Shown piece by piece: positions 12,861 through 25,000 of a DNA stretch of 64,000 nucleotides. Every line of letters begins with the position of its first letter. Position 1 is the first letter of the stretch. Source of the DNA: Larix kaempferi (taxonomy: Eukaryota > Streptophyta > Pinopsida > Pinales > Pinaceae); contig BSBM01000865.1 in assembly GCA_027924585.1 (NCBI GenBank), positions 248,001 through 312,000 of the forward strand, read 5' to 3'. A program made the position numbers and the translations under genes. The notes under the pieces were generated by a model that was not told the DNA's origin, ran no database searches, and saw only the letters and a list, made by a program, of their open reading frames with translations.

Positions 12861-13265
12861 CCTATTTACGATTGTTCAATTTGTGAACGAACTTTCTTTC
12901 AAAAAGATGTTGTTCCTATGAAACAAGTTCAAATAACAACAAATATTTAGAAAAAAAAAAAAACTAATATCCAATGCAATAAAATATCCACTCATGGATA
13001 ATGAATACATTTGCATCAATGCAAAAAGGCATTCCAAAATAATACAATTCCTAGGTTTGCAGTACCAGAAGAGATAAGAAGAAATAAAGGTACGAAAACA
13101 TTAAGACAACTTTCTGAACTAGAAGAAAGGCTAGTAGCACTTAGGATACCATTTCTACAAATAAAGGAATTGGGTCCTAGTTTCAGAAAAGCACAACTAG
13201 GTCTAACAGGAGGGGTTATAAATCTACCTACCAACACATCAAGAATTCAATATGCTCTACCTTGA
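12861..13265 (+). pseudogene. Cys-rich finger and pre-Rep region, unit A
   Basis: CSICERTFF (near 12873) and a second CxxC-type pair (the unit B form reads ICNQCKKAF) precede the segment IPRFAVPEEIRR...LEERLVALRIPF. Such Cys pairs followed by a P-R-F-A-V-P / L-E-E-R-L-x-A block are typical of the region N-terminal to the Rep domain in Helitron-like proteins (often annotated DUF6570). A TGA at 13263-13265 occurs at the same place in unit B. Small indels separate the fingers from the downstream frame. Confidence 0.55.
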
Positions 13266-13295
13266 GAAATAAAACACACTGATACAGTTGTAGTT

Positions 13296-14488
13296 GTGAT
13301 AAAGAAAAGCTTGAAATTAAAAAGTGCTTATGCATTTGGGCGAGTTCGAGTTCAAAGAGTGACGAAAGATTTGAAGCAATTATGCAAAAGAATGCTATAT
13401 AAGTTAGAAAATGTGAAGATATATGAGAGTTGGGAACAAGTATTTCTTGAAAAAAAGAAGCATATGATAGTGAGATTGATCTTGATAAAAATGACAATGA
13501 TACTGAAGACACTGACGAACCAATTACGAAGACATTGGTACATGGATTTACTGATTCACGCACGATCTATGATCTTGCAAATAAACAAATTAACATTGCA
13601 TCTGCTGCAGTTTATGTGCCTCTAAGTATTTTCCAGGATAAGTACTCAGAAGAAATGAGTTTCCCATCACTTTACTATGGAAATAAACGTCCAGATGGTA
13701 TAGTAAAAAAATTCACAGATCTAAAGATTTGTCAATGGGAAGTATTACACAAGAGTCATGACTTTGCCTACCATACAACAAACTTATTTTACAAGGCAGT
13801 TTGCATTATCCTGAATCAATTGTTAAATAGTATGTGGATTAGGATAAGAAAAGGTCAATTGAAGGGAAGAAAACTAGTTGCAAAAGATGTAAGGTCAAAA
13901 GCAAATTTGGATCGCATTCTTAAATCAAATATTGGGTACATGGATCTAAAAACCATTCCCACATCGCCTGACTACCATAAACAAATGCGCAACAAATTAT
14001 ATGCAATGGTTCATCAACTAGGTCCGCTGACATTCTTTGTGTCTTTTAGTAGTGCAGAGCATCTTTGGCAACCATTACAGACTGCACTAAAACATGTCAA
14101 AGAAAAGACGATAAAAACAGATGAAGCTGAAATAGGAACATATGAGCCTCACTTGTTCATTAGAAATGACCCTATGACTTGTACACGATATTACAGAAAT
14201 AGAATGAATGCTCTACGAGGGCTTATCTCTCAAGATCACAAGTACTATGGAGAAACTGAAGACTACTTTTATGTAACAGAATTCCAAAACAGAGGAAGTA
14301 AGCATGAACATGGATTAATTTGGACAAAATATGCACCAATATATGGTAGAGACAAAAACATTGACATTGAAAATTTTGTTGATAATTACCTCACAACCTA
14401 TTCATCAACTCTTACAGATGAACTCAAAACATTACAATATCACCAAAGATCACCCACATCTATTGCATTCAAGTGCAACAATAATTAA
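13296..14488 (+). pseudogene. HUH Rep nuclease domain, N-terminal part, unit A
   Basis: The longest Helentron frame left in the window (13535-14488, 317 codons) is a Helitron-like N domain. FFVSFSSAEHLW is the usual Rep motif 1, and GSKHEHGLIW carries the two metal-binding histidines (codons 14303 and 14309) of the HUH motif. Rep proteins of this family nick one strand and become covalently joined to it through tyrosines. Those tyrosines are missing here, because the frame crosses the duplication junction at 14444 and its last 14 codons are read from leader DNA. A frameshift near 13455 separates it from the 13296 frame; unit B is intact at that point. It is therefore a truncated fragment, although it has fewer stops than the unit B copy. 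Confidence 0.8.
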
Positions 14489-16430
14489 AAAGATAGTTAT
14501 AAACAATTAATATTCACGTATTTAAATGCTCGGGCTCTGTCCTACAGAGACTGTCATTGCCTTAAGACGGAATTACATTAATTCAAAACATATTATAGAG
14601 TTGTCTTAAGAAACACCCTTTGCATAACACACAACGAAAATTAAAAACACACAACGAAAATTAATAGAAGTTCTTTAATATTTTACTTTTTAAATCCATT
14701 TCTTAATCATTAAAAAAAACTGTAAATGATGTCAACATAAATAACTAAAATTAAATTATATTGATTTGATCTTACACCTAGATATATCAGAAATATACAG
14801 TGATTAAATAGTTTTTTTCTTAATTTGTAAAAACAATAAGCTAGAAAAAATTCACACCTAAGAAAAAATGAATCCCTTTTGATACTTGATAAATCCAGCT
14901 TAAAATAAATCTATTCTAGTTCTAAAAACACCTCTCAACATTATAATACACACATATTCATTTTCTTATAAAACTTTATTTTAATTGAACATTTTATTAT
15001 ATAATAAATAAAAATAAGTGTGTTCATAAATCTACTTCTCTTATATTTGTTATTTATAAACTTCCTCAATATAATTTATACATAGTAAATTATATACTTT
15101 GGTATTTATTTACCAAAACCTTTTGTAATTGAGATTATTTTGAATTTTTCCTTTCAAAACATACATACATCTCAATAATGCTTTGCGTTTATTTGAATAT
15201 TATGTCTTTATCCATATATTGATTGTAATAAATGCTTTAGAAAAGTACATATATCTTCATTGTTATATAGTCTTTTTCTTCCAAAAGTAAAGATGTGCGC
15301 CCACTCATACTATATGGTTATATATATTTTTATAACAAATTTTACTTAACCAACTTAACCATCACTAAGGTTGTAGTCTTAGGAATACAATCACATATAT
15401 GTATTCTCTACACTATCTAGGTTTAGGGTGATCTAATCATGAAATATTTGATAAAAACACAAGCTTAAGGATGAGCTATTACTTTAGCCATGACTCCCCA
15501 ACAAAGATATCACAATCATAAGTTCCTCCTTCTGCTCTTCTATGTGACCATCTCTTTACTCACTTTAACATTTGCATTTGCCTATTTCAAGAAGATGCTA
15601 CCATGAGAATTTTTCTAATCACACAGAAAACTTCCCTCATGCTATTGGAGTACGACATAGGATTAGAATTTTGATCAATTTGAAATTCTGATCGATTTTT
15701 TAATGATCTTTATCGATTTGGAATGGGAATAATCTCCACAAGCATCATTCTACCATGCATGGAATGAGGATCATGGTGAAATTCTAATCATGCCTCAAAT
15801 TTCTATTAATTTGCATGTCATAGTTATCTAGGAAAAGAGCATCATTTTGATACAAGATTATCTTACTCCTTACAATAAAAATATTGTACACATCATCTAA
15901 CAAATTACAATGAGTATCCTTAACACAAGATAACAAAACAATTCAAGAAAAAAATTCAACAACAATCCATGACAAGATTCAACAAGTAAACTTAATCACT
16001 CATCATAATTTTCCCTAATTTCTATATCAAACAATATAATATAAGCATCATGAATTTTAAGGGACTCCTTTGTATTCTTGGCTAATTCACCTACCATGGA
16101 AACATTTAAATTCCAAATATTCACAAATTTCTCATACACACACATACTTATGTACATAAGTATGATTGAGAAGTGAAGTGTTGTTAGTTGATCCATTTGT
16201 AACAATTTTCTTGGTTATTGTTTATTGGTTCTGTTCATGTTCTGATTTTGATTGCATTCATCTATCTTTTCCTTTCTTTTTTGATCATGCTTTTGTTTTA
16301 AAACTACTATGAATCTGTCAATTCCATCGAATTCGCCTATAGCTTGTACTTGGCCACATCCACCAATCTGCTTATGCATTCTAAATGGCCTTTGAACCTT
16401 GAACGTCTAATTATTTATGGATCTTTGATT

Positions 16431-16665
16431 GTTTATGATTTACTATTGTAGTCAATGTAATTGAGTCTTTCTATAATTTACTAAGTAAGTTACATACATT
16501 TCATTATTCACTAAATACTTGTTTTGTTACATTAATTTTTTTGTTTCATTGTTTATGATTTACAATTGTAGTCAATGTAATTGAGCCTTTCTATAATTTA
16601 CTAAGTAAGTTACATACATTTCATTATTCACTAAATAGTTTTTTTGTTACATTAATTGTTTGTTC
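16431..16665. repeat. Direct repeat, about 120 bp x 2, unit B leader
   Basis: This is the counterpart of 10369-10610. The two halves are more alike here than in unit A, where one half has lost a few bases around TTTCTATATTTTAATAAG. Confidence 0.8.
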
Positions 16666-16942
16666 CAGGACAAACATCATCACCAGTAGAATAGGTACAC
16701 GCATCGTTACTGATAAAACAGGCACGCAAACATCATTACTAAGAAAACATGTATGCCTCATAACATTAAGGAAAACAAACATGTTTCTGCAAAGTTGAGT
16801 AAATTTGCATTGCTTTCATTAACTATACAGTCACAATGTATTATGAAAAAAACAAAATGTTGATTAAGGTTATAGCATCGTCATCACCATACACTTAAAT
16901 CTTGCAAGACTCAACATTTACCCGACAACATATTAAGTAGAA

Positions 16943-17490
16943 ATGCAAATAATTGAAATGGCCATATATGATGCAAACAAAAAGAGAAACTTGGATCTAG
17001 CATTAGATAAGCATAACTTGATTAGGCTATCCAATTTTTCTTACTTACCCGGGTACTGTCTATTTGACAGGTTTCAAGTTTTGCTGCACTTTGCATACAC
17101 ATCAATAGAACTTAGAAAAGGAACAATAGAATATTTTAGAATATATTTGAAAGAACATGATCCATAAGCAATTTTGTCTTATTGACATGAGCTTCATCAT
17201 GATTCGCTTGTCGAAATGCATAACATTGTTGATCCCGAGGTCTACCTGAAAAAAATGTCAACATAAGCTTCTAGTAGTATACCATTGGAATTGAGAGGAC
17301 TATGGAGAGACATATTTTGTATACATTGGCTATCTAACTAGTTTAAAATACCCATAAGAGTTTGGTCAACTTCCTAAGGTAGAAGTTATATACATTTTAA
17401 TTCATCTTTCGGAGCAAACACCTATGACATGTTGTTCCATGATTAGAATCCTATAAATGGTCATTTTGAACCACTCCTTTGCAAAAAGCC
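16943..17490 (+). pseudogene. OTU-type protease domain, unit B
   Basis: It is the same domain as at 10880. The active-site motif has decayed from GDCLFDSF to GYCLFDRF: the Asp before the Cys is Tyr, while the Cys is kept. An extra stop (TAA where unit A has GAA) falls at about 17165. The three stops seen in unit A recur here. No protease activity is expected. Confidence 0.7.
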
Positions 17491-17530
17491 TATTGGTGTT
17501 CCTAGTTCCTTTGGGAAAAGAAATGGAAAT

Positions 17531-18050
17531 TTGTATGGAGACATAGGAGTAGGAATAAGGCATGTAGAAGCAAACAAATTTTTGATAACAAGCAAACTTG
17601 CAAGGGTGACAAATTTCACAAGCATGTTTGGTGAGAGCGTATTTGAAACGATTTTTCACTTAGAAAAGAATGAATATACCGCTCCTTGTCTACGACGCAT
17701 TGTTGCACAGACTTTTTGCAATGCAATAATGCAAAATGATCCATTTCCAATTGGCTGTATCGAACAACACATATTCTCTGATATTACGAGAGAATCCATA
17801 GAAATAAATAGTTGGCGAGAGTACATAAGACAATTAGCATTGCCATATGAAAAAGGCTATATTAAGGGTGGCATATTTCTCTTTGTTTGGATTTCCAATA
17901 TATTCAATATGCAGATATGTATTTGGTCTGCACTTACAATGTCCATGGTTATTGAAATATGTGCCCAAAAAAACACAACAAAAAAATTAACATATTACAA
18001 TTAGAAACAGGTACAAATGACATCCACTATGAACCACTAGAAGAAATTGA
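17531..18050 (+). pseudogene. Second OTU-like domain, unit B
   Basis: It is better preserved than in unit A. The frame 17531-18004 reads through the 8 bp that unit A lost and reaches the strand before the histidine motif. It then slips at an A run near 17983, and HYEPLEE is read in the next frame (17959-18360). GESVFETI stands at the position of the catalytic GDCLFDSF, so the Cys is absent here too. The absence in both units means that it was lost before the duplication. Confidence 0.5.
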
Positions 18051-18944
18051 AACAATTGTGAATCAAGACTATGCTCAAACAACAATGAAAACATATCAAA
18101 CTAGAGAATTTGATTCTATCTTTTCCATAAAAAAGATTAACAAATCAGATCATGCCAAAAGATTGTCAACTCTCAAACACTTTTTGCAGCGTAAAAACAA
18201 TTCTCTCTCTTTGCATTTCCTAAAACACATCATGATAGGCAACTTCCAGTCATCGAAAAATGAATTGTTACACCTCTTGCAAGGTGCAATCTCAAGTAGA
18301 AGCCAAAGAAACACAAAAGAATTAGAACATCAAACATTGGTAAAAAAATCTTTGTCATGACGGTTTTTAAAAAACATGATAAGAAACAACTTTCATCTCA
18401 CCAAATGCAACTTTCACAACTTTCAAAAGGTGTGATTTCAGCTAGAAAACAAATGGTACTACTAGAATTAGAACATAGAGTATAAAAAAACAGATGCAAC
18501 AAGATTTCAACTACACTTCATATAACCCAACCAAAAATATTTAAGCAAATGAAAAAGATAGGCCAAGTTACAATATTATCTATTCTTAAGCAATTATTGC
18601 ATCGGAAAAAGTTTTCCCTTTCTTTGCATTTGCTAAAAAGCATTATGAGAAACATGTTGCAATTACAAGAAATGCAAATTGAACCAAAAAAAAACAAAAA
18701 CCTTTGAGGAACTAGCAATAGGACATTGAAAGAACGAATCAATGAGGAAAATGCAATTAAAAATAAAACAAATTGTAAAAAAATAGATGTTGAGAGGCAT
18801 GCATTGCACTTACAAAAGAGCATAAAAAATAAAAAGCAAAATCGAAATGGAAACAACTTGTCAAAGTGGCTCACAGAAAACAAGAAAGAGGGAGAGCAAT
18901 CAATTTTTGAAAAAAAGTATGAAACAGAAATAAATGACACCCCT
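18051..18944 (+). pseudogene. Helical repeat region, unit B, cut by LTR insertion
   Basis: It continues the frame after HYEPLEE (to 18360, where unit A TTA is TGA) and carries the same LSLHFLK repeats as 12060-12700. The coding sequence breaks off at 18944 in the codons before the CSICERTFF finger, where the LTR element is inserted. The finger itself resumes at 29645. Confidence 0.45.
18940..18944. repeat. Target site duplication CCCCT, left copy
   Basis: CCCCT directly precedes the LTR start and recurs directly after the far LTR (29640-29644). Unit A has the uninterrupted site with a single CCCCT near 12860, which proves the insertion. Confidence 0.95.
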
Positions 18945-19668
18945 TGTTGGCTCGGTTTTGCAACCAAGCTTAGTGCTATGGGCACCTACTAACTAGTAGT
19001 AGCAGTTTCAATAGAAATAAAAGCAATAAACTAAATAAACAATACTTTTCATGGATCTAAGCAAGAATCTAAGCAAATAATGTAAATATTTCAAAAATCA
19101 AGAACAAGAAACATAAGAAATAAATTTTGTATTGAAAAGTGGGGGGCAAGCAAGTGCTTGCGATATTACCTCCAATGGTGAAGGTTGATGTTGAGCAACT
19201 CCCAAGATGAGTAGCTCCAAACTCCAATAGGTCTCTTTCTCCAAGGTTGCTTCAATGGCTAAAAGTGCTCATGGGAGATTTCAGCAGCATAAGGATGAGA
19301 TAATGGAAGGATATGAAATGAGGAGCCCCTACCACCTTTTTATAGGTTTTGGTGGTGAGGAATACCATTTGTGGTTTTGTGGAAACCAATGGTATTGACC
19401 AACATGGTTTAGGTAATTTTCCCTCCTTTTTCCTTTTTTGAATAAAAATAATATTTTAATTCCCTTTTTAATATTTTTGGGAATTTGGACCCTTTTTGAG
19501 GGTTTTTATGATTTTCTTGGAAAAATAATCTTTTTTAATGGAAAAAGGGGTGTACCAAGGTCTTTTGGTGACCTTTTGTTGGTTTCAGAGGCTCAGATGG
19601 TGGAAAAGTGGACAAATGGGTCATGTGAGTAAGGGAATGAGCTAGTGAGCACTTTTTAGGTGTTAACA
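18945..19668 (-). repeat. 3' LTR of the TR-GAG element (724 bp)
   Basis: On the plus strand it starts TGTTGGCTCGG and ends GTGTTAACA, and it is flanked by CCCCT on the left. By the orientation of gag it is the 3' LTR. Its sequence looks identical to 28916-29639. Confidence 0.95.
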
Positions 19669-19681
19669 GATTGCCCCCTGA
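19669..19681 (-). other. Polypurine tract of the TR-GAG element
   Basis: On the minus strand, AGGGGGCAATC lies immediately before the 3' LTR start TGTTAACA. Position and purine content fit a plus-strand primer. Confidence 0.7.
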
Positions 19682-21011
19682 TGTGTGAGGGCAGGAGCTC
19701 ATCGTATGGCCGATAGACATCATAGTTCTTTTGTCCTTTTTCTGGGTTTTAGGGGAGAGAAGAGACCGTTTGGAGACTGGAGCCACGGCCCTTGGAAGCT
19801 GCAAAAACAAAAAATATTACATGGCCTCAATATGAATGAGGTATAATCTCTGATAAAGGACGAGGCGGGCATTCCCATGCTCGTATCAAGGCATATACAA
19901 AACAATTAGTCCCAAGAAGGGGGATCTAATACGTGAAGAAATATACTGGTACATCATAATGGTCCAGAGGGGACATGATGGTGGGATATACTCATGATCA
20001 TGAATGATCGCAATAACTGATACACTGGATCAACTGTGGAACTGCTGAAACTGAAGGTGTCCAACATCTGTAGGGACTCAAAGACTGTGAGCCATCTCTG
20101 AGAAGTATTTGTATCTGTATACTCGAGGGAGTAGAAAACTGGGGTACACTAAATACTGTCGCCATACGCAACCCGGATATGTATAGAAAAAATGTAACTG
20201 GTTGTATCCATAATTAGACTCTCAAATGTGGAGGAGTCAGGTGGTATCCGGGGTCTTCGACTAATAACTGAACGAACCAATACCCTGTGCGAGTCTCAAC
20301 GATGCGATCAAGGTGTTGAAGTCGAGCATGTGAGAAGCAACCATTTGGAGAGGCAGTAAGGATTCCTCTCGAAATGATTCGTAGGCACTCATCATAAATG
20401 GTAATGAGTCCAAGACACAGGGACCTCTAAGTCTATCCTCTGGAATAAATGTGGTTGTCGTCGACAGAGGGAGACCAGCAACTAACAAGGCAATGATGTT
20501 TCCTTGCTAGGAGCGCGAGGTGTAAACTGAAGTGATGTAGTACTGCTGGTAGGACTGACATACTTGTGGGGATGGAAAATAGCTGGGTCAAAAAATGGGT
20601 AGACTCAAACTTCCTTTGTTCAGAGCATGATGACATGGTTGACCTGGCAGCGTAGGGAACTGACTTGTAGGTGCAGGGATCATAGCTTTGACTGAATGGT
20701 ATATATTGACTCTGGGGGGGGAGGACAAGCTGATGGTAGCTGTCGAGGGAGTTTCAGGGTGACATACTGCAGAATACTCTGAACAAAGGCGACCAAAAGG
20801 GGAAGCTGCTATGCGAGTAGATATGATCTGTCGTGGCGCCAAGAGGCACCTTTCTTCCTTCTTCATAGTTTTAATGAGCTTCAAGAAGGGATAAAAGTGT
20901 GCTCTGAAATGGTACGGTCCTGTGGATTTTGTGAGCCCAGGACGGCGCATGCTCATGGTTGCTTTCATGTTTAGAGAGTCTGAAAACCGTAAGTGGACTC
21001 TGTTGGTGTTT

Positions 21012-21298
21012 CTTTTTCGTAAGTTTAGTCTCCGAGGCCCGAAAAAGTATAAAATGATGCGAATGGAGAACTCTTCTAGCCGATGTGACTAGAGTATACC
21101 TTTTTCGTAATTAGTCTACAAGGTCCGGAAAAGGGGTAAACTTATACCAGGTAGACGCCCTTTCAGATACGTTTATCGAGCATGAAAGGAAGCAAGATTG
21201 CTCGGCGATCTTTTCATTGTTTTAGGAGTCAGAAAAGAGCTTAACAGAAACTCCCTAAGTGCCTTTTTCGTAAAAGGGGTTGCTTGGCCCGAAAAAGG
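21012..21298. repeat. Three CTTTTTCG/CGAAAAAG hairpins
   Basis: The arms pair at 21012-21019 with 21040-21047, 21099-21107 with 21126-21134 (one mismatch) and 21262-21270 with 21290-21298. Each is followed by a TAAA(A/C) and ATACC-like tail, so the hairpin is part of a degenerate repeated unit. Confidence 0.6.
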
Positions 21299-21331
21299 GG
21301 TAAAATCATACCGAACAAAAATGGATTGACG

Positions 21332-21830
21332 AGGACGAGAAAAGGTCTCAAGCATCGTCATCTGTGCGGAAAACTGGATCCGGCGACATAAGATACATCG
21401 AAAACGGAGAACGGCCTATGTGGCACGCAAACCGAGGTGACGAGGGGGCGTGGAAAACATGGCCGAAAAATCTAAAGGTGAGAGCGAGAAATGATCTCAA
21501 GCATCATCATCGGTGCGGAAAACTGGATCCGGTGATATAAGGCACATCGAAAACGGAGAACGGCCGATGTGGCACGCAAACCGAGGCGACGAGGGGGCGT
21601 GGAAAAAATGCCCGAAAAATCTAGGCATGAGAGCGAGAAATGATCTCTAGCGTCGTCACGAGCGCGGAAAAATGAATCCGATGATATCAAATATATCAAA
21701 AATGGAGAGCAGCCGAAGTGGTACGCAAACTGGGGCGACAAGGTGTCGGGACACAATGTTGATATTGGTCCTGGTGAGAGCGAGAAATGATCTCAAGCAT
21801 TATCACGGGCACGGAAATATGAATCCGGCA
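21332..21830. repeat. Tandem repeat, period about 149 bp
   Basis: About three and a half copies begin with GAGCGAGAAATGATCTCAAG or variants (near 21332, 21481, 21630 and 21777). They share the blocks GCGGAAAACTGGATCCGG and GGCACGCAAACCGAGG. The copies have diverged by several percent, so the array predates this insertion. Confidence 0.85.
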
Positions 21831-22064
21831 GTGCAAATGGTGCGAAAAACGGAGGTCATAAGGACTCCGGAATGGTTAAAGGAAAGAACTAGGTTAAAAA
21901 ATGGCTACAAATAAAGGTGATCCCACCAAGCGAAGGATGCAGTGGTGGGGAGAAATGATGACCCGTGGGGGCAAAATACTAGGTGTATCAAGTCAACTGA
22001 AATATACAAGTGACACATGACCTAAAAAATGGTTGAGATCACGAATATGAAAAAGTGAGCAGGG

Positions 22065-25000
22065 TTAATGACCTGCCCCCATGCTATGTGCATGGGGTTT
22101 GTGATTGTGGATCACATGTGTGTTGGTTTGAACGGTGGGCTCATTGAGGTGTTGAGATAGAGATGATGGGGAAGGTTCAAAATGATTGATCATGCCCCCT
22201 ATCCCGGGGTCGAGGTAATCTATTATGCCCCCTAACTCAGAGGTGTCAATGTGGTGCAGATGTTGTCTCAGGGAGAGATCAATAGGGCATTGAGCAACTG
22301 CTGGCGGGGTGTTATACCATGAGGCTGTGGGTCGTGGTGGCATACTGAAGTGATGATATGATGATGGGGGATTCCCTTTGTGGGGTGGATGCCCCCAGTA
22401 TCGTTGACGAGGATCACGATGATGATGAGTAGGCAAGGTTTTGGGCCTGCCCCCATGTTGTGTACATGTGGTTTCCTGGTCGATTTGAAAGTGTTCAACC
22501 TGTGTGTCAAAGGGATCAATGGAAGGGGCGGACCGGACAGAGGGGTATCCAGTGGAGATCATATAAATGGCGGGGTCAAGGCCAGGCATTTCGGTATCTG
22601 ACCAAGTAAAGACATCAGTGAATTCTTGGAACAGTTGTTGGTATTCTCCGATCTCATGCTCACTGTGGGAGGTTCCTAATGTGATGGTATGAAGGGCACC
22701 AAGTGGGTCAGAGATGTCAATGTGGATGACGGGAGAAATATCGGCCATGGGATCCGTTAACCAGTCGATTTTAGTAGGAAGGAAATCCTTGGACTCAACC
22801 GCGGATTGGGTAGCGGTGGTGGATGAAGTCTCTTCCAGGAGGAAGTATGGACGATGGTGCATGTCTTCCCCGGGATAATCAAAGGTAGTAGGAGTCTCGA
22901 GAACCTCTTCATCATTGCGGGACCTTTGAGTGGTCAAATCGAGTGATGAGGTAGTGGTAGTCGAAGAGATCATATAGATGGTGTTAATCTCTCCGGATGA
23001 GGATGATGCGGGAGGGTAGATCTCCTCGATAGTAGAGGGTGCCGTCTCTAGGTCCAAATTGTTCATCTCGTAGAGAGCTGCTCTGTAGTCTGGGATGTCA
23101 GGACAGTTATGCGAGTAGTGGCCATAAATACCGCATATCGCACATGGGTGGTTGGTACGCAGTGATTTATCACGAGGCATAGGGTTTGGATCTAGTTTGA
23201 CCACCGGGATGTTGGGGTCGTCGTCCAACATTTGCATGTGTTCCTGCAATACAGGTAACTGTGGGCACTGATGGGTTGGATGGTCTAACTCATCACACAG
23301 CGAGCATTTTGGAGGAGCACGAAATATGGGGGGAGGTTTAACTGCCTTGGGTGGGGGAACCGCAGTGTATGGTTGTGGGCCTCTGCCCCCAGTGGGCCTG
23401 ACGAATGGAGGGGGATTCGTCGACGACGAAGGAGTTGTGATACCGGGAGGTGGTTGGGTAGAAGTAACAATGGGTTGCACCGGTTGTAGGATGACGTTTG
23501 GTGTCGGTGGAGGAACGGGAGGCGTAATATACCACACGGGTAATCCTAATGTTAACCCGGGGAGACTAAGGGTAGCCATAAACGGGGCGCTTACTACACC
23601 CGAAGGAGGAAATAGAAAGGGGATTGTTTGGATAGGTGTAACACCGATGTGACTAGGGACCAATGGTGGTTTGGGTAACAAGGAGGGTTGATTACCGGGT
23701 GTTTGTGAAAGAGTGCAGAGGTTAGCGACCTGGGTCTCCGGTGACGGTGGTGGAATGGCCTGGAATGTAGAGGTTATCGACGCCTCGGAGTAAAGTCTGG
23801 GTCCTACTGAGGAAATGAATGAGGTAGTTGCACCACAAACAGGTTGTTCAACCATGGTGAGACCATTTTCAGGTGTGGTAGGGGCCTTGGGATCGTAATA
23901 GGTGAGCTGGTCGACCTTGACCACGCGTCCCTCATGGGGGAACATCATGGTACGAAAAACGGATGAGGCAACCGCTTTCATGGCGTACATGTAGTTGCGA
24001 CCAAGTAAAAGGTTATAGTCTAGTGGGGCATTGATGACCTCAATGTCAATGAGCACGGTTTTACCCGCCAGCTGGACAGGGACATTGGCTAACAGACCTA
24101 GGGGTTGAGCCGAACGGCCGTCATAAGCTCGTAATGCAGTGGTGGACTGCTGGAGAGTAGGGGATCCCAACTTTTGCCAAACAAAAGTGGACATGACGCA
24201 TGTGGAGGCACCCTCGTCGATGATACATCGATGGATGACAAGATTCTGAATAGAAACGGAAACTTGGACTGCTATGGTAGAAGGCAGCCGTGGTTCAGAT
24301 TGGTCTAAGTCAAAGGTCATCAAGTTCGAATCATTTGGGTCAATAGCCCCAATGGCGGAAAGTAAAGTCTTGCGCTGAGAAGGACAGGTTTTTAAGACTT
24401 CTAACGCAGACATGGCTGCGGGCGATTGAGCTAAGTCATCTACGATGTTGTAATTGGATGCAGCTCGTGCATTGGGGTTGTTGTTGATTCGGCGAAGGGG
24501 GAAGCGAGGTGCTTTAGAAGCGCCATCAAGTGGAACCTGAGGTATACGCAATGTCTGATCAGTGGGATTAGCAGTGGTATCCTTTTCGGCGGGGGGGGCT
24601 TCAGAAGTCGGTCCGTATTGATTTCGACGGGTTTGGACATTGACGTCAGCGGTGGACATCATCAATAAGTGGTGGGTACCTGAATCAAACATGGGTTGAT
24701 CAGGAGCTGTGTAAGTTATTTGTTGTGGTTGCACGTTGCCCTGTTGGGGGGCTAACGGCTGGGTGTTTACCACTCCTTGTGTTGGAAAGGGGTTTTGGAG
24801 AACCAGAGGTTGTTGTGGAGGTGGTGGGGGGTTGGGTGGTGGCTGAGGAGCCGCCTGCCCTTGACGATGGGCGTCATTTGTCCATAGTTGTCGAGCTCGC
24901 TCGAGATGTGGGCAAGCGTGGGTATAGTGGCCATAGACATTGCAAATGGAACAAGGATGGTTTGTCCGTAAATTAGCATTTTTAGGTTGCTTAGGTGGCC

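Larger units (their letters stand above)
8383..14444 (+). repeat. Tandem duplication unit A of the Helentron 5' part
   Basis: This 6062 bp block recurs as unit B (14445-18944 plus 29645-31224) with scattered substitutions and small indels. The A/B junction at 14444/14445 falls inside the Rep coding region. It joins the Rep frame to leader sequence, with only CC shared at the two breakpoints. Unit A therefore lacks the Rep C-terminus, helicase and nuclease. The first 2.5 kb is non-coding leader; the OTU, repeat and Rep regions follow. Confidence 0.9.
19682..22064 (-). other. Non-coding 3' part of the TR-GAG element
   Basis: It lies between the gag stop and the polypurine tract, where pol would be expected. 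No frame with reverse transcriptase, RNase H or integrase motifs is visible on either strand; short frames are interrupted and unmatched. It holds three similar hairpins (21012-21298) and a tandem repeat of about 149 bp (21332-21830). Confidence 0.6.

Noticed and set aside
13535-14488. Intact 317-codon Rep gene
   Set aside because: It lacks the tyrosine motif, and its last codons come from the duplicated leader; it is a truncated fragment.
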